Assembly (NCBI GenBank): GCA_964020155.1 | Contig: OZ026547.1 | Coordinates: forward strand, 5,936,509 to 6,000,508 | From: Chondrilla cf. caribensis | Lineage: Eukaryota > Porifera > Demospongiae > Chondrillida > Chondrillidae | Direction of reading: 5' to 3' | Length of the DNA stretch: 64,000 nt | Shown here: positions 1 through 12,640 of the stretch, piece by piece | Numbering within the stretch: the first letter of the stretch is position 1 | Layout: every line of letters begins with the position of its first letter | Made by a program: the position numbers and the translations under genes | The notes under the pieces: generated by a model | The model's database searches: none | Seen by the model: the letters and a program-made list of their open reading frames with translations, nothing else | Told to the model about the DNA's origin: nothing

Positions 1-1620
1 ACAAATGGGAATCAATCAACTAAATAAGCTGTTAAACGAAATGAATATCATTAGAATGAATGCAAGAAGTCAATGCAGTTACCAAAAATAGTAACAAGAA
101 CATGAAGTTAGTTCAGTGAACGCAGTCTAGAGTAAACTCTTGAAATCCACATCATCCAAGGTGAAATCAAAAGTTAGATTTAGTCAGAAGATCCTCAGAT
201 TTACCAGCTGAGAACTCGTTACCATTCTTCCTCAGAAGAAGCAGAATCCACCGAGCTTTTTACGGGTTGACTTGTGATAAACTAGTTACTACAGGGCCTC
301 CATAGAGCGTGACGTCTGTAGATATTGCTGGTAAATACTTCTTAGTCAGCTGCTGCTGCGAATGCTATGCCATTCTTCCTTGAAAGATTCAAATTTGAAA
401 TTGAGTATGCTTTTTAGGGCGTTTATTTATGTGATAAGCTAGTTACCACATAGCTTCTATAATAGGATAACCTATGCACCCTTGGGCCTCAGTCAGCAAA
501 TACGTTACACCCTATAGAAGCCATGTGGTAACTAGTACATATTAATTCACTTTTGTCATTACCTGTAGGAACACATACGTTACATATACGGTACATTGTC
601 CACATCCATATTGAAATGCTTGCTCAATAGCTAGTGGCTGGTTTTCCTTACTGCTGGAAGGCTGCCAATAGGCCATTTTGTAGGAAGAGAAACAAAATTA
701 CCACAATTTTGGAAGCAAGGGGGAGGAATAGAATTTTAATTAAAACGTACTGCTCATTTACTACATGACTATTTTGCAATAAGCCACTTAAGCCCTCATT
801 GCTGTATTATTTTGTTTACTGGAGTTTTCCTGGGACACACTATGGCACGGAGGATGTGTAGTAACTAGTACTTACAGTGATAAAATTATGATCAGCTACG
901 ATGAAGGTACGATTTTACCACCATCAAATAACAATAGTACTACAATTGAATGACAATTGAGCCATGATTATCTACGATAGAAATATAACATGAATTACGA
1001 TGGGCTATGATTAGGTTCCAATTTACACTTCGGCATTTCTAAATTCTGTTGTATTTATGAAGTGTGACATCCTTCAAATCTACAGCAAGAATAAGCTATG
1101 AGGAATTCTTGTTTATTCCAAAATTAGTGCATAACAATTACATTATGCTTTAAACATACTCAGTTGTGATACTTCTCATAACCTTGGAATAGGCCTACTC
1201 AAAGATGTTTATGTTTGTACTGCATTGTTATCCTTTTCATGGGTAAATTGTCATTATGTAGTGTTTTCACTGACGAAATAAATGTGGCTCCTTGATTCCA
1301 TTTTTAACTATTGCACAATGGCAACTTTCCTCTGAGCACCACTGTATGTACATAGTACCAAAAGTTGAATCAAATGATCATGATATTACAATAATGATAT
1401 TGCATATTTAGAATGTGTGCATGGACAGAAAATCCATTTTTAGGTTCTTCCTTATTTAATCATCAATATTTGACAATTATATTTATCCACTTAATCAAGA
1501 GTTGCAAAAGCATATTGAGGGCTTTGTTTATTGGTGTGCAGATCACTTAACATCAGTTTTTTCGCTGTATAATGTGAATATGTACTAGATGCACACTGAA
1601 TGATCTTTGTCCACTAACAG
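1..1620. other. AT-rich sequence upstream of the first secure exon
   Basis: No long open frame or recognised repeat family. A 29-bp stretch at 878-906 flanked by AG and GTACGA reads DKIMISYDEG and would splice in phase to the 1621 exon, at the place where RPA70 has its YRLLMSDG strand. It is short enough to be chance. Confidence 0.3.
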
Positions 1621-1726
1621 GTTCGCTTTCAACTAAATTGTATGAAAAAGTTCAGAGAAAAGAGTTATCAAAATACAGTATCATCAGTGTGGATAAACGC
1701 ATCTGTGATAAGAAGCTAGATATAAA
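1621..1726 (+). CDS. Exon: part of RPA70-like N-terminal OB fold (DBD-F)
   Basis: The acceptor AG is at 1619-1620 and the donor GTGAGT follows 1726. The reading (SLSTKLYEKVQRKELSK and onward) aligns with the second half of the RPA70 N-terminal OB fold, ahead of the conserved R-x-I/V-I-L strand that opens the next exon. The first two bases complete a codon from an upstream exon. The last codon is split and restored to Lys by the first base of the 4874 exon. On its own the match is weak; phase and the strong neighbouring exon support it. Confidence 0.6.
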
Positions 1727-4700
1727 GTGAGTATATATAAGGAGAAATATATACATGCAACTCACCTCCATTATTATAATCATAAAATTATTTCTATGAG
1801 TACTGTACCTGAGTAAATCTAATGCTTTCAAGTATTATGTACGTAATGTTATATAACTCATTAATATATTATCCTGTTCATTCTAGTGAGTAAATGATCA
1901 GTGAATAAAAGTATTATTATTCTTATGTATTAATGTAATGCAATTCTGTAAATTGAGAAATTTCGTTGTTACAATATTTTGTGGTTGTGGTGATACATGA
2001 GAATACAATGGACGATTTTTTCAACAGCAAAAATTATTGTAAATGGGAAATTAATTCGAACGAATGTTAACGCGATTACCACAATTAGAGGTTTCTACAA
2101 TCAAATAATGAACTTTCAAATCCAAGAGCCCTATAGTTATGCTGTTATCCTCCATATCATCGGTAGCAATAGCCCCGGCATTTGTGTCGAAATAGGCTAA
2201 TACAATTAATAGTTATCACGGTGTGGCTGCCACAGCTGAAGTTTATGAAAAGGCTTCAGTATCGTTTATATTAACAATGTCCCATAATGCAATAATAATG
2301 TAAAATAGTCATTAATAAGGCAATGCAATAATGTACTATAGTCATTATTAATAAGGGACAACAATTAAACTGTTACAGAAATTTTGTTGGTAGCAGCACT
2401 AAATTTTTCAAAACAAATGTTTCACACACAAAAATTTCCCAATTTATGGTAGTGATAGCCTATTAACCGATTATGTGCCATTATGTCATCATAGCGCGTG
2501 ACCATCATGGCCGAATTGAATTCCTCGAGAATGTGTGATTTGTCTCGCTGCTGCTTAGAAAGAAGAAACTTCACATTTTAGCCTTAATGAAGTCAATAAC
2601 GTACCCGAATGAACAAACTGTTCTGTGAGTATCTTTACGGCAGAGATGCATCCGTCTACGAACAAGAACCAGTGCTAAATTTTGCAGTTGGGAGTTTGGC
2701 ACACTTTGTTAGAGAATAACTCCCTCGCTTTCCACCGAATTATTTCGTTCGTTCTCTCGAGACAAGTATTCTGCTACTAGGAAGTAGTTTGAAAATAGAG
2801 GTATAGTCAACGCCGGTTTCTGGTCGATAGAAGCTTCCTCGGTCGAGATATACGGGATTCTCTGCTCACTATTCGTTTGCGAACGACTTCCTCGCTTAAA
2901 TCTCATCGAATTCGTTCGTTTGTTTCCTCAAGACAATCATTCTATTACTAGGTAGTAGTTCAGTAATAGAGCTAAAGTCAACGAAGATTTCGAGTCGATA
3001 GAAGCTTCCTCGGCCGAGATATATGGGATTTTTGCACCCTATTTTTATGACGCCAATTGGCGTCATTGGCCGTTTAGGGTACTGATGCCAATTGGCGTCA
3101 TTGGCCGTTTAGGGTACTGATGCCAATTGGCGTCATTGGCCGTTTAGGGTACTGATGCCAATTGGCGTCATTGGCCGTTTAGGGTACTGATGCCAATTGG
3201 CGTCATTGGCATATAATCAGTTGATCACCGAGGCTGAAGCCCTAGAAAAATTGCCATGTCATCCCTGCATAATGTGCTGCCCCCTACAGCTTGGCCTTAG
3301 GAACAATCTCATCCTCAGTTTCCATTACAACCCCGAATACACATTTTGAATAACACTACTTTTTTGTGGGGTCAATCCTGAGAATGTTTCATCCACATTA
3401 TGCATCAAGAGGGTCACCTTAATTTCAATATACTGTTGTATATTGATAATTCTCAAGCAAGAAGCATTAGGTGGCCATTTTGTTCCATACACTCTGTAAG
3501 CGTGTAACCAACCCCTTTAATAAGCATGCTCTGCGTTTAAATTGCCCAACTACTGTTGGAATAGGTGATTGGTCAACCATGCTCATTTGTTGCCTAGGTA
3601 TAGCATGTGAGATTCGAGGGCGCCAACTAGAATGTTGTGGTTAAGGTGCTATGTAAACAATCAAGTCACAGGTAGTGTGGGCGAGTCACACGCAATCCTA
3701 TGTATGGAGATAGTTTGTGTTGGCAAAGCCCTGTGAAACAGACTCATTTCATCTGTGTTTCATCTGTGAACATTTGTCTTCTCATGCTCCTCGCATATCG
3801 ACAGCAATCACTTTCCCCAATCTTCAATGTCAACAGATTGATATTATTTAAAACATTAAGGCTTCAAAGTTGAAGCATCAATGCCAGTTCATTTGCTTAT
3901 GGGCTTTTATGTGTATATATACATAGTAGCGTATTATGTGGGAGATACGATGGAACCTGTTAATCCAGGCTCTGGAGAAGCAGACACCTGCATATAACAG
4001 ACATTAAACTATTGTCCCGAATATTTCTCCATTTAAAATTGGTATTTATAGGCACCTGAAACATCCGGACACCTCTGTATTCCGTAATCAGGATAGCCAT
4101 TTACAGTCCCGTTACATCATTAGTTCATAAAATTACCTGCATATTCCAGACAGTGCTAAAAAATATAAATCTTAAAACGGCGAGAATGCATGGTCAAGCA
4201 AAAAACAGCATCTATCGAATGCAAAGCTCGGTTATTGTTCAATTCTATCGAGAGCATCTCTCAATCTTTTTAAATACTTCTCAGGACCGTGAAAACAAGT
4301 AATTCGAGTTACATTAGGCGAAGCCGTTGTGCTTGAATTCTAGCCCAATTTCCAATCATCCACGTTTTGAAATCGGCCATCTTTTCTTGCACAATATAAA
4401 TAACAATATATATTCATTGTTGCGGTTATGCTTGGGAATACATATTATATCGGACGAGCATAAATAACTTCAGGCAGCCCCACGAGGTTTTTTAACTTGA
4501 ACAATATACACCACGGGACTTCTAGACCATATCAAGCTCCACGATTGACCTAAACAGTCCCTAATCACTGATTACTTTTGAAAACATACTTTTCCTGTCA
4601 TATAACATGCATATAAGTATATTATTTATTATTGTGTTGAGTTATTGAAGTAAACTCCGAAGTCTAGCGACATGATAGGGAACCCTGGGAAATCAGGACA

Positions 4701-7700
4701 CCTTTATAATCAGGACACTTTTTGCCTGTCCCCAAGTGTCCGCATTATCAAGTTCCACCGTAGTAGGATTGTTATTACTTTTGCATAATTATGTGTTCAT
4801 ATGCAACAAGTTTTGATGTTTAGCTGTCATTTGCATTCACACTACTGCAGCCAATTCCTTTCCTCTTTTGCAGGATAATTTTACTTGCTGTGACTGTTTT
4901 GAATCAAGGGAATGAAGTGGGAATGGTTATTGGCAATCCTAAGCAACTGAGAAGTGTGGATGCACAGGGGGTGCTAGGTAGCAGGCAAATGATATCTCTA
5001 CCAATTGCATCATTAAAATTTAATCCTTTTCAAGGAGGATGGATCATATGTGCTCGTGTAACGTCTAAGCCTCCACTGAGGACTTACTATAAATCTGGGA
5101 GGCTAGGGCATATCATGTATGTGGATCTAGCAGATAAATCAGTGAGTTAATGACTTTTATCAACAATGTATGTCGGATTTTGAAGGAAATTATATATTAA
5201 ACATGAACAGTGCAACTTGGATGATTACACCTCTTCCTAGAATGTGGGGATTATAAGTGATATATGATCAGAATGCGAGTAGTTCACTGCTTGTATCACA
5301 CGTAATTTGTCCACGTCATCTACCATTCTACAGATACATAAAATGATATTTGTCATATACATGGCTTAAAATGGCAATTAGTAGGCTGCCTTTTCGTAAT
5401 AAGAGAAAACTGCACCAATAGTTATTAGTAGAAGTTGTTTTTTTCAGTTAGACATGGAGGTCATATATAAAAGGCATAGTGATACATGTATGAACAAAAT
5501 GGCTGCCTGTTGCAATTTGAAGACATGCTAAACAGTTTACACTATTAGATTGGCTGTATATTCTACATAAACCAGGCATACTTTACTGTACAATAGTGTG
5601 AATTAAGCATTTTTTGAAGAATTAAGATTTAAGCAATTTTTAATTGTGCCATTTGATGCCAGAAATATTAAAAAGAAAGATAACTGTGATTGTTGATCAA
5701 AATACAATATCATAATGTTCCAAATGCATAAATGGTACTTACAAAGACAGTTTTAAAAGCTGTTTCCAAGTTCTTTGCATGATTTCACTTGTTTACTGTC
5801 TAATTCTGGTGTTGGGGAGTTGTTGAAAACAATCAGTTTTTCAAAAGAGCTTTCTCAAACCTTTGTTTGGACATCCATATGATTATGATAGCTATATGCT
5901 TCAACACACCAAATGATCCAATCGTTGCAATTTTCCAATTATATTACGAAAATTCACATGAAACCACAGCAAAGATCACAATCATCAGTAAAATCAACAA
6001 CGAAACTGTACAAATATTATTAATTAATAATAAAATGTGTGTCGCATAATAATCACTAAGTGTCATTTTCAGATGACTGTTGGTCTTCCCCAGAACTAGT
6101 GTATAGAAAATAAATTCTATTTACAACTGTTTCATTGCACAAAGGGTTTCTTCATTCCAGTTCCCATCTTCGGAGGTGTGCAGTAGAGGCACTTCTGTAT
6201 TGGTGGTTGTATGGTCCTTGTCGTCCACGTGTAGATCATCACTGATACTTTTTTCTCTCGAAAGAACAAAATTGAATAGCATGGGGCTAGGAGGGTTAAC
6301 ACACCATCTTGCTGCACACTTCACATATTATATCCATTCTCCATACATGATATATGTACTCATTTATTTCAGGGAGAAATTCGGGCCAAAGCATTTGATG
6401 AATATGCCGAGCATTTTTGGCAACAGCTTGAAGTGAATGCAATTTATCGCATCTCTAAAGCACAGGTTAACGTAGCTGACAGGCGATACAGTTCATTGAG
6501 TAATGACTATGAAATTATCTTCAAGGATTACACAGAAGTTGAAAGGGTATGTTTGCACTTCAGATGCATGTATGTACTGAATGATTGCTTTTCCCACCTA
6601 TACTAAAGACAAAGTAGCACACTACATGCTACATAAAGCTACACTCCGTTATATGTGTATGTGCAAGCGAAAAGGGCCCTTAGCGACTTTTTTGTCGAAT
6701 GCGCGTTTTTGGTATTGTTCAATAGCCTATTCCACACTGCAGATGATGGCACTATCATTTAGATCATAGGAGCGACTATTTATGCGCTACAGGTCTTTAT
6801 TTGAGTCTCTCCGCGCAACGTTATAACGGATAACAGGGTCATTTCCGTTTTTGGCACTGGATCTGTATACTGAAGATGTAATGCATACTGACCAATGGAG
6901 ATTCATGACATCATTCAAGGCGAATCCGCATTCAAGATGAAACCGCATAACTCCGTATATTTTAAATGGCGACGTTGAACGTTTGACGGAAATGCTTCGT
7001 TCTCAAAAACTATAAATCGTATCGACACGACGCTTTCAGAACTTATTCTTTATCACTATATAAGCAATTTGATCGAATAAAACGAAAACCGAAAATTTTG
7101 TGTTATTTGGCTGTTTTGATACATTCTGAACATTTTGATAACAATGGCTAAGGGCCCTTTTCGCTTGCACGCTCACATATGGTAATACCTATGTGCCTAG
7201 TACAGTTGCTCTTAGTTAGGTTTTTAGTAGTGTTGCACCGATATGGTTTTTTACCGATAATCCAATTTGCCGATACTTACTAGCAAGCATTAGCCGATTT
7301 ATTTAGCTGATCCGATAATAAAATTATACTAATGTATGGGAGCACCACCAAGGGTGATGTTGTGATGTATGGGAGCACTACCAAGGGTGATGTTGTGATG
7401 TATGGGAGCACTACCAAGGGTGATGTTGTGAAGAGGTCTGACTGTATACTAGTGTATGGGAGCACTACCAAGGGTGATGTTGTGAAGTGGTCTGACTGTA
7501 TACTAGTGTATGTGAGCACTACCAAGGGTGATGTTGTGAAGAGGTCTGACTGTATACTAGTGTATGGGAGCACCACCAAGGGTGATGTTGTGAAGAGGTC
7601 TGACTGTATACTAGTGTATGGGAGCACTACCAAGGGTGATGTTGTGAAGAGGTCTGACTGTATACTAGTGTGTGGGAGCACTACCAAGGGTGATGTTGTG

Positions 7701-9108
7701 AAGAGGTCTGACTGTACACTAGATGCTTGGAAAAGGAGCTCATGTACTTCCTAAAATCTTGTGTAATAACTATTAATAGTAACATCACATTAAATGGCAG
7801 CAATGCTATAGGCGGATTAGTAGATGGCCTTTTCCCCGTAATGTTTTATGATGAACAACGACGTAATCTATTATCTGACCATGAACAAAAACATTATAAG
7901 CAGGTACGTTAAAGTTATACGAGCATTAAGCCTATTTTCTCTGCGCTTTATTTGCATTTTGGTACATTTTCAGACATATCCCTTGTGTTGGTGGTTATAA
8001 TATCTTGGTTCAAGGCCGACAATAATGTACCCTTTCATTTGGTATCGATTTGAAATTCATCATTCATCTGATCTCAAAGAAGTGATTTTTACCCAATAGT
8101 ATAGTATTTTTATGACATGTTCACTGATGTATGATATTCAAAGAAAGACACTCGCAACTCTGTTTCTTCATTCGGGTATGTTATTGACTGCATTCAAGCT
8201 AAAATGTGAAGTTTCTTCTTTCTAAAAAGCGGTGAGACAAATCACACATTCTCGACAAATTCAATTCGGCCATGATGGTCACGTGCTACAATGACATCAT
8301 GGCGCATAATCGGTTAAAAGAAGGTTGAAATTCATATATATCACATATTAAATGATCAAAAATTATTTCCTTGCTTTATAAATGCGATTTGTTTTTGGGG
8401 TTGATTGTGTATGCCATTTTTTAGCAATTTTTTGGGTCTATTATAATGTTCCCGTGTCAAAATGGCAAAAGAGGGTCAATACAGCTGTTTGTGATTATGA
8501 CATTTATCAGAAATATTCAGAGCAAATATGGTATGTAGTTTCCCACAGGTATGCCTTTTAAATGTTCAGTTTATTGTGATTGGTACCATATTATTATGGA
8601 TGCTATGTGTCCAACCAAAGTTTTGAACCACCACTGTTTCCAAGTATAAATATAATGTATTATGTGAGTTGAACAACTATGGCTATGTTTCCAACTATTA
8701 TAATTGTAATTTTTATACATAGTGCTTTGATGGTGAACAGACATTACCGAGAGTAAAGTATAAATTTGTGGACTTCTCTAAAATTGAACAAGTTGAGAAA
8801 GGGCATCTCATTGGTAAGTTTTGTGAGTAGTTTAAAGCATTCAAAGATACAGCAGAATTTTAAAGGGCCACTGACAAACAAGTAATTCGAGTTCAAAAAC
8901 TTGTGGGGCTGCCTCCCCCCGCACTCGAATTACTTGGCGTCTTTGTTAGATTCAGAATAACCTTCGCTGAAGTTATTATGTTCAGTGGAGCTTCAGCGCA
9001 CGAATTGTAGCCCAATTTCCAATTGTCGGCGTTCGAAATCGGCCATCTTGTTTTCGCGCAATATAAATTATAATATAAATTCATTGTCACGGCTACATGT
9101 AGGAACAC

Positions 9109-9174
<66 letters not shown>

Positions 9175-12100
9175 AAAATGGCTGATTCCGACTGTGATGA
9201 TGAGAACGATAGAAGTTGTGATTATTCCTCCAACAGAAGCTCTAATAATACCACGATAAGACGGACTAAATCAGCTCTTTGTTCAACATGCAAGCGCCTT
9301 ATGCCGATTAAGAATGATGGCCTCGTTCGCATCCACGGTCCTGTAAATTGCCGCTGTCCAGGATCTAATCATCCCCCGTCAACCTCAACAGTGCCGGAGG
9401 TTAGTAGTATAGATTATAACCCGCCTCCGAGTTGTATGATATTTATAAGCACGACGCCCGAGGGCGCGAAGCGCCCGAGGGTGGAGTGCTTATGAATATC
9501 ATACAACGAGGAGGCGGGTTATAATCGGCTTCTAAACTGATCCTTTAAGCGCCTCCATACGTGGATATCGTACAACGAGGAGGGAGGTTATGCTGCATCT
9601 AAACAGATGCTATAAGCTCTGAAGATTCCAAGTGACTGTAAACTATTCGAATACTTCAGCAATGGATACTTTTTGGAGGTTAACCAGTAGTTTCCGTGTT
9701 AGAAAATGACGCGTATCTGTATTTTCCCACCATACTAAAATATAGGGCGATATAGATCTGTATGAAATATACAGACACGATAAATCCTTTGATGTGGTCA
9801 CACATCAGTTTAGAACATTACATACAACCCAAGGGCCTGCTTCACCTTCATCCAATTCAGCCGATCTGTCTTTCAAGGGCCCCTTTGGCGCCAGGGTCAT
9901 TAAAAGAATTCCCCGCGGCTCCCGCGATCTAGCTGCACGGAAGTTCGCTGTCGCTCTAGAGCAGGTGACGTCTTTGAATAACGTTGATGCCTGGCTACGA
10001 CTCCTACACCTTCCAAGGAAGTGTTTTAGTGTCCCCAGAAGATGCGGTAAACGCTGGAACCTCACAACCATCATAAATCGACAAATCCAGGACGAGAGTG
10101 TCTCTCCTTTATACGACAAGTCTCCCGCGACCGGGCCCGGAATACATCAGGCTAAGCCGATCACTTCCATCCATGCCATTGCATCGAGAATCTCCTGTAA
10201 GCTCGAGGAAGGGGACTATAAGGGCGCCTTGCGCCTAGCATGTTCGGAGGATACCTTAGCGGTCCCAAACGACTCAACCATCCAGGCCCTGAGATCGAAG
10301 CACCCCTCTCCATACCCCGGGTCTGTAATTCCTACTGCTCCCTCTGCTGTGGAGTCTGTCCTGGAAGTTAACCAGTCAGATGTTTACAAAGCTTTGCTGT
10401 CCTTTCCTAAAGGTTCTGCAGGCGGACCTGACTGCCTTCGCCCGCAACATTTAGTTGATATGTCCAGTAGGTCTGCCAATGATGGAGGCCAACAGCTCTT
10501 ACAGGCTCTCACGTCTTTTGTTAACTTTATCTTATCTGGTACGGTGCATGCTGACATCAGGTCATCCTTTTTTGGGGCTACCTTGCTGGGTCTCAATAAG
10601 AAGGATGGGGGAATTCGCCCTATTGCCATCGGCTGCACGCTGAGACGCCTAGTGGCCAAGGCTGCCAGCAGAAGTGTTTCTGCTCGGATGGAAGAAGTCC
10701 TTGCCCCCTTACAACTTGGTTATGCCACTTCTAAAGGAGCTGAGGCCGCAGTTCATAGCGCCAGGATGTACCTCAGGGATCTCCCAGCTAACTATGTTAT
10801 GGTAAAGTTGGACTTCAGGAATGCCTTCAACTCTGTGAGGAGGGACAGGGTTCTAGAAGCAACCTTAGAGCACATTCCTGAGCTCTACCCATTCGTTTAC
10901 TGTTGCTATTCCACCAGTTCCCACCTATTCTTTGACAAGCACATTCTATTCTCGCAAGAAGGGGTACAGCAGGGTGATCCTCTTGGTCCGCTTCTGTTCT
11001 GCCTGGCAATCCACCCTTTGATAAAGAAATTGAAGTCGGAGTTGAGAATTTTTTATCTCTATGATGGGCTGATCGGTGGCTCAACTTCTGATGTCTTAGA
11101 GGATATTAGACTTATTCAAAGGGAAGCGGCTCTCCTCGGCCTCTGCCTCAATCTCAGCAAGTCAGAGCTGATTTCCCACAACCCCAAGGTCTGTAGTTTC
11201 TTACAGTATGCAGACTTGATCCCCATTCATCCTGAGGAGGCCACCTTCCTTGGTGCTCCCATCGGCCCTCCAGCTTCCTTGGACTCATCCATCGCCAACA
11301 AGATAGCTGCCCTAAAGGTTATGAGTGAGAGGCTCCCTCATCTTCAAAGGCACGATGCTCTCCTCCTACTCCGCCATTCTCTTGCCATCCCCAAAATTCT
11401 CTACTTGTTGAGGACAGCACCTTGCTTCTTGTCCTCCAAGCTGGAGGATTTTGACTACCTTCTTCGCTCCACCCTTTCAGCAGTGCTCAACATCAACCTT
11501 TCCGACAACCTCGTTTGGCTTCAGGCATCCCTGCCTGTCTCCAATGGTGGCCTTGGTGTTAGGAGTGCAGTCCAGCTTGCTCCCTCTGCCTTCTTAGCTT
11601 CAGCTGCTGGATGCACTTCCCTCACCAGGCGAATCCGGCCATCGCACCTTCACAACTTGCCAATCCCAGAGGTTGGTCTCGCCTTGAATCAATGGTCCCA
11701 GGATGGCGTCCTTACTCCACCAGCAAGCCCGGATAAGAGCAAGCAGAAAGCTTGGGACCACCCAAAAGTGGAGAGCAGCTTTGACCTCCTGATCAATAAG
11801 TGTCAGAACCCTACCGCCAGAGCCAGACTTTTGGGGGCTGCCTCCAAGGAGTCGGGAGCTTGGCTGAATGCCCCTCCAGTCTCTTCTCTGGGCCTAAGAA
11901 TGGACAATGACTGTATTTCCATCTGCGTTGGTCTTCGTCTAGGTGTACCCCTTTGCCACCCTCACCTTTGCCATCAATGTGGCAGTCCTGTGGATGAGTA
12001 TGCTCTCCATGGGCTGAGCTGTGTCAAGAGCCAGGGTCGGCACCCTCGCCACAACAATTTGAATGAGATCATCCACTCTTCATTGACAGCAGCTGGTGTT

Positions 12101-12603
12101 CCCTCCCAGAAAGAACCTTATGGGTTGGCTCGTTCCGATGGCAAGCGCCCTGATGGTGTGACGATGTTGCCATGGAAATGTGGCCGTCCTCTCATATAGG
12201 ATGCCACGTGTTCAGACACCTTCGCTAAATCTTATCTTCACGTGGCAACCAATCGTCCGGGTGCTGTCGCTGATCTCGCAGAGAGCAGGAAAATAGAGAT
12301 GTACCACCATTTGAAGAACACCCACATCATTGCACCTGTTGCAGTAGAGAGTTCGGGTGCTTTTGGCTTGAATTCGTTGCAATTCTTGAGGGAGCTGGCT
12401 TCACGTCTCCGCTCGCGCACAGGGAACCCCTTTGCTTACCAACATCTATTGCAACAACTCTCGGTCGCAGTGCAACGTGGGAATGCTATATCAGTCCGAG
12501 GTTCCATGCATGATGATGATGTCATGATTGGCTCTGATTTCTTTTAATTATTGCTATATATGTATTTTTTTTTTTAATTGAAGGTGTATTTATTAAATTA
12601 TAA

Positions 12604-12640
<37 letters not shown>

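Noticed and set aside
2709..2906. Minus-strand frame of 65 codons
   Set aside because: Covers a diverged direct repeat; no motif.
7280..7754. Long frames on both strands, apparently repeat proteins
   Set aside because: Both come from a minisatellite whose unit lengths are multiples of three; no start context, splice site or non-repeat part supports a gene.
9805..11084. Minus-strand and alternative frames within the retrotransposon
   Set aside because: Shadows of the reverse-transcriptase frame; no domain of their own.
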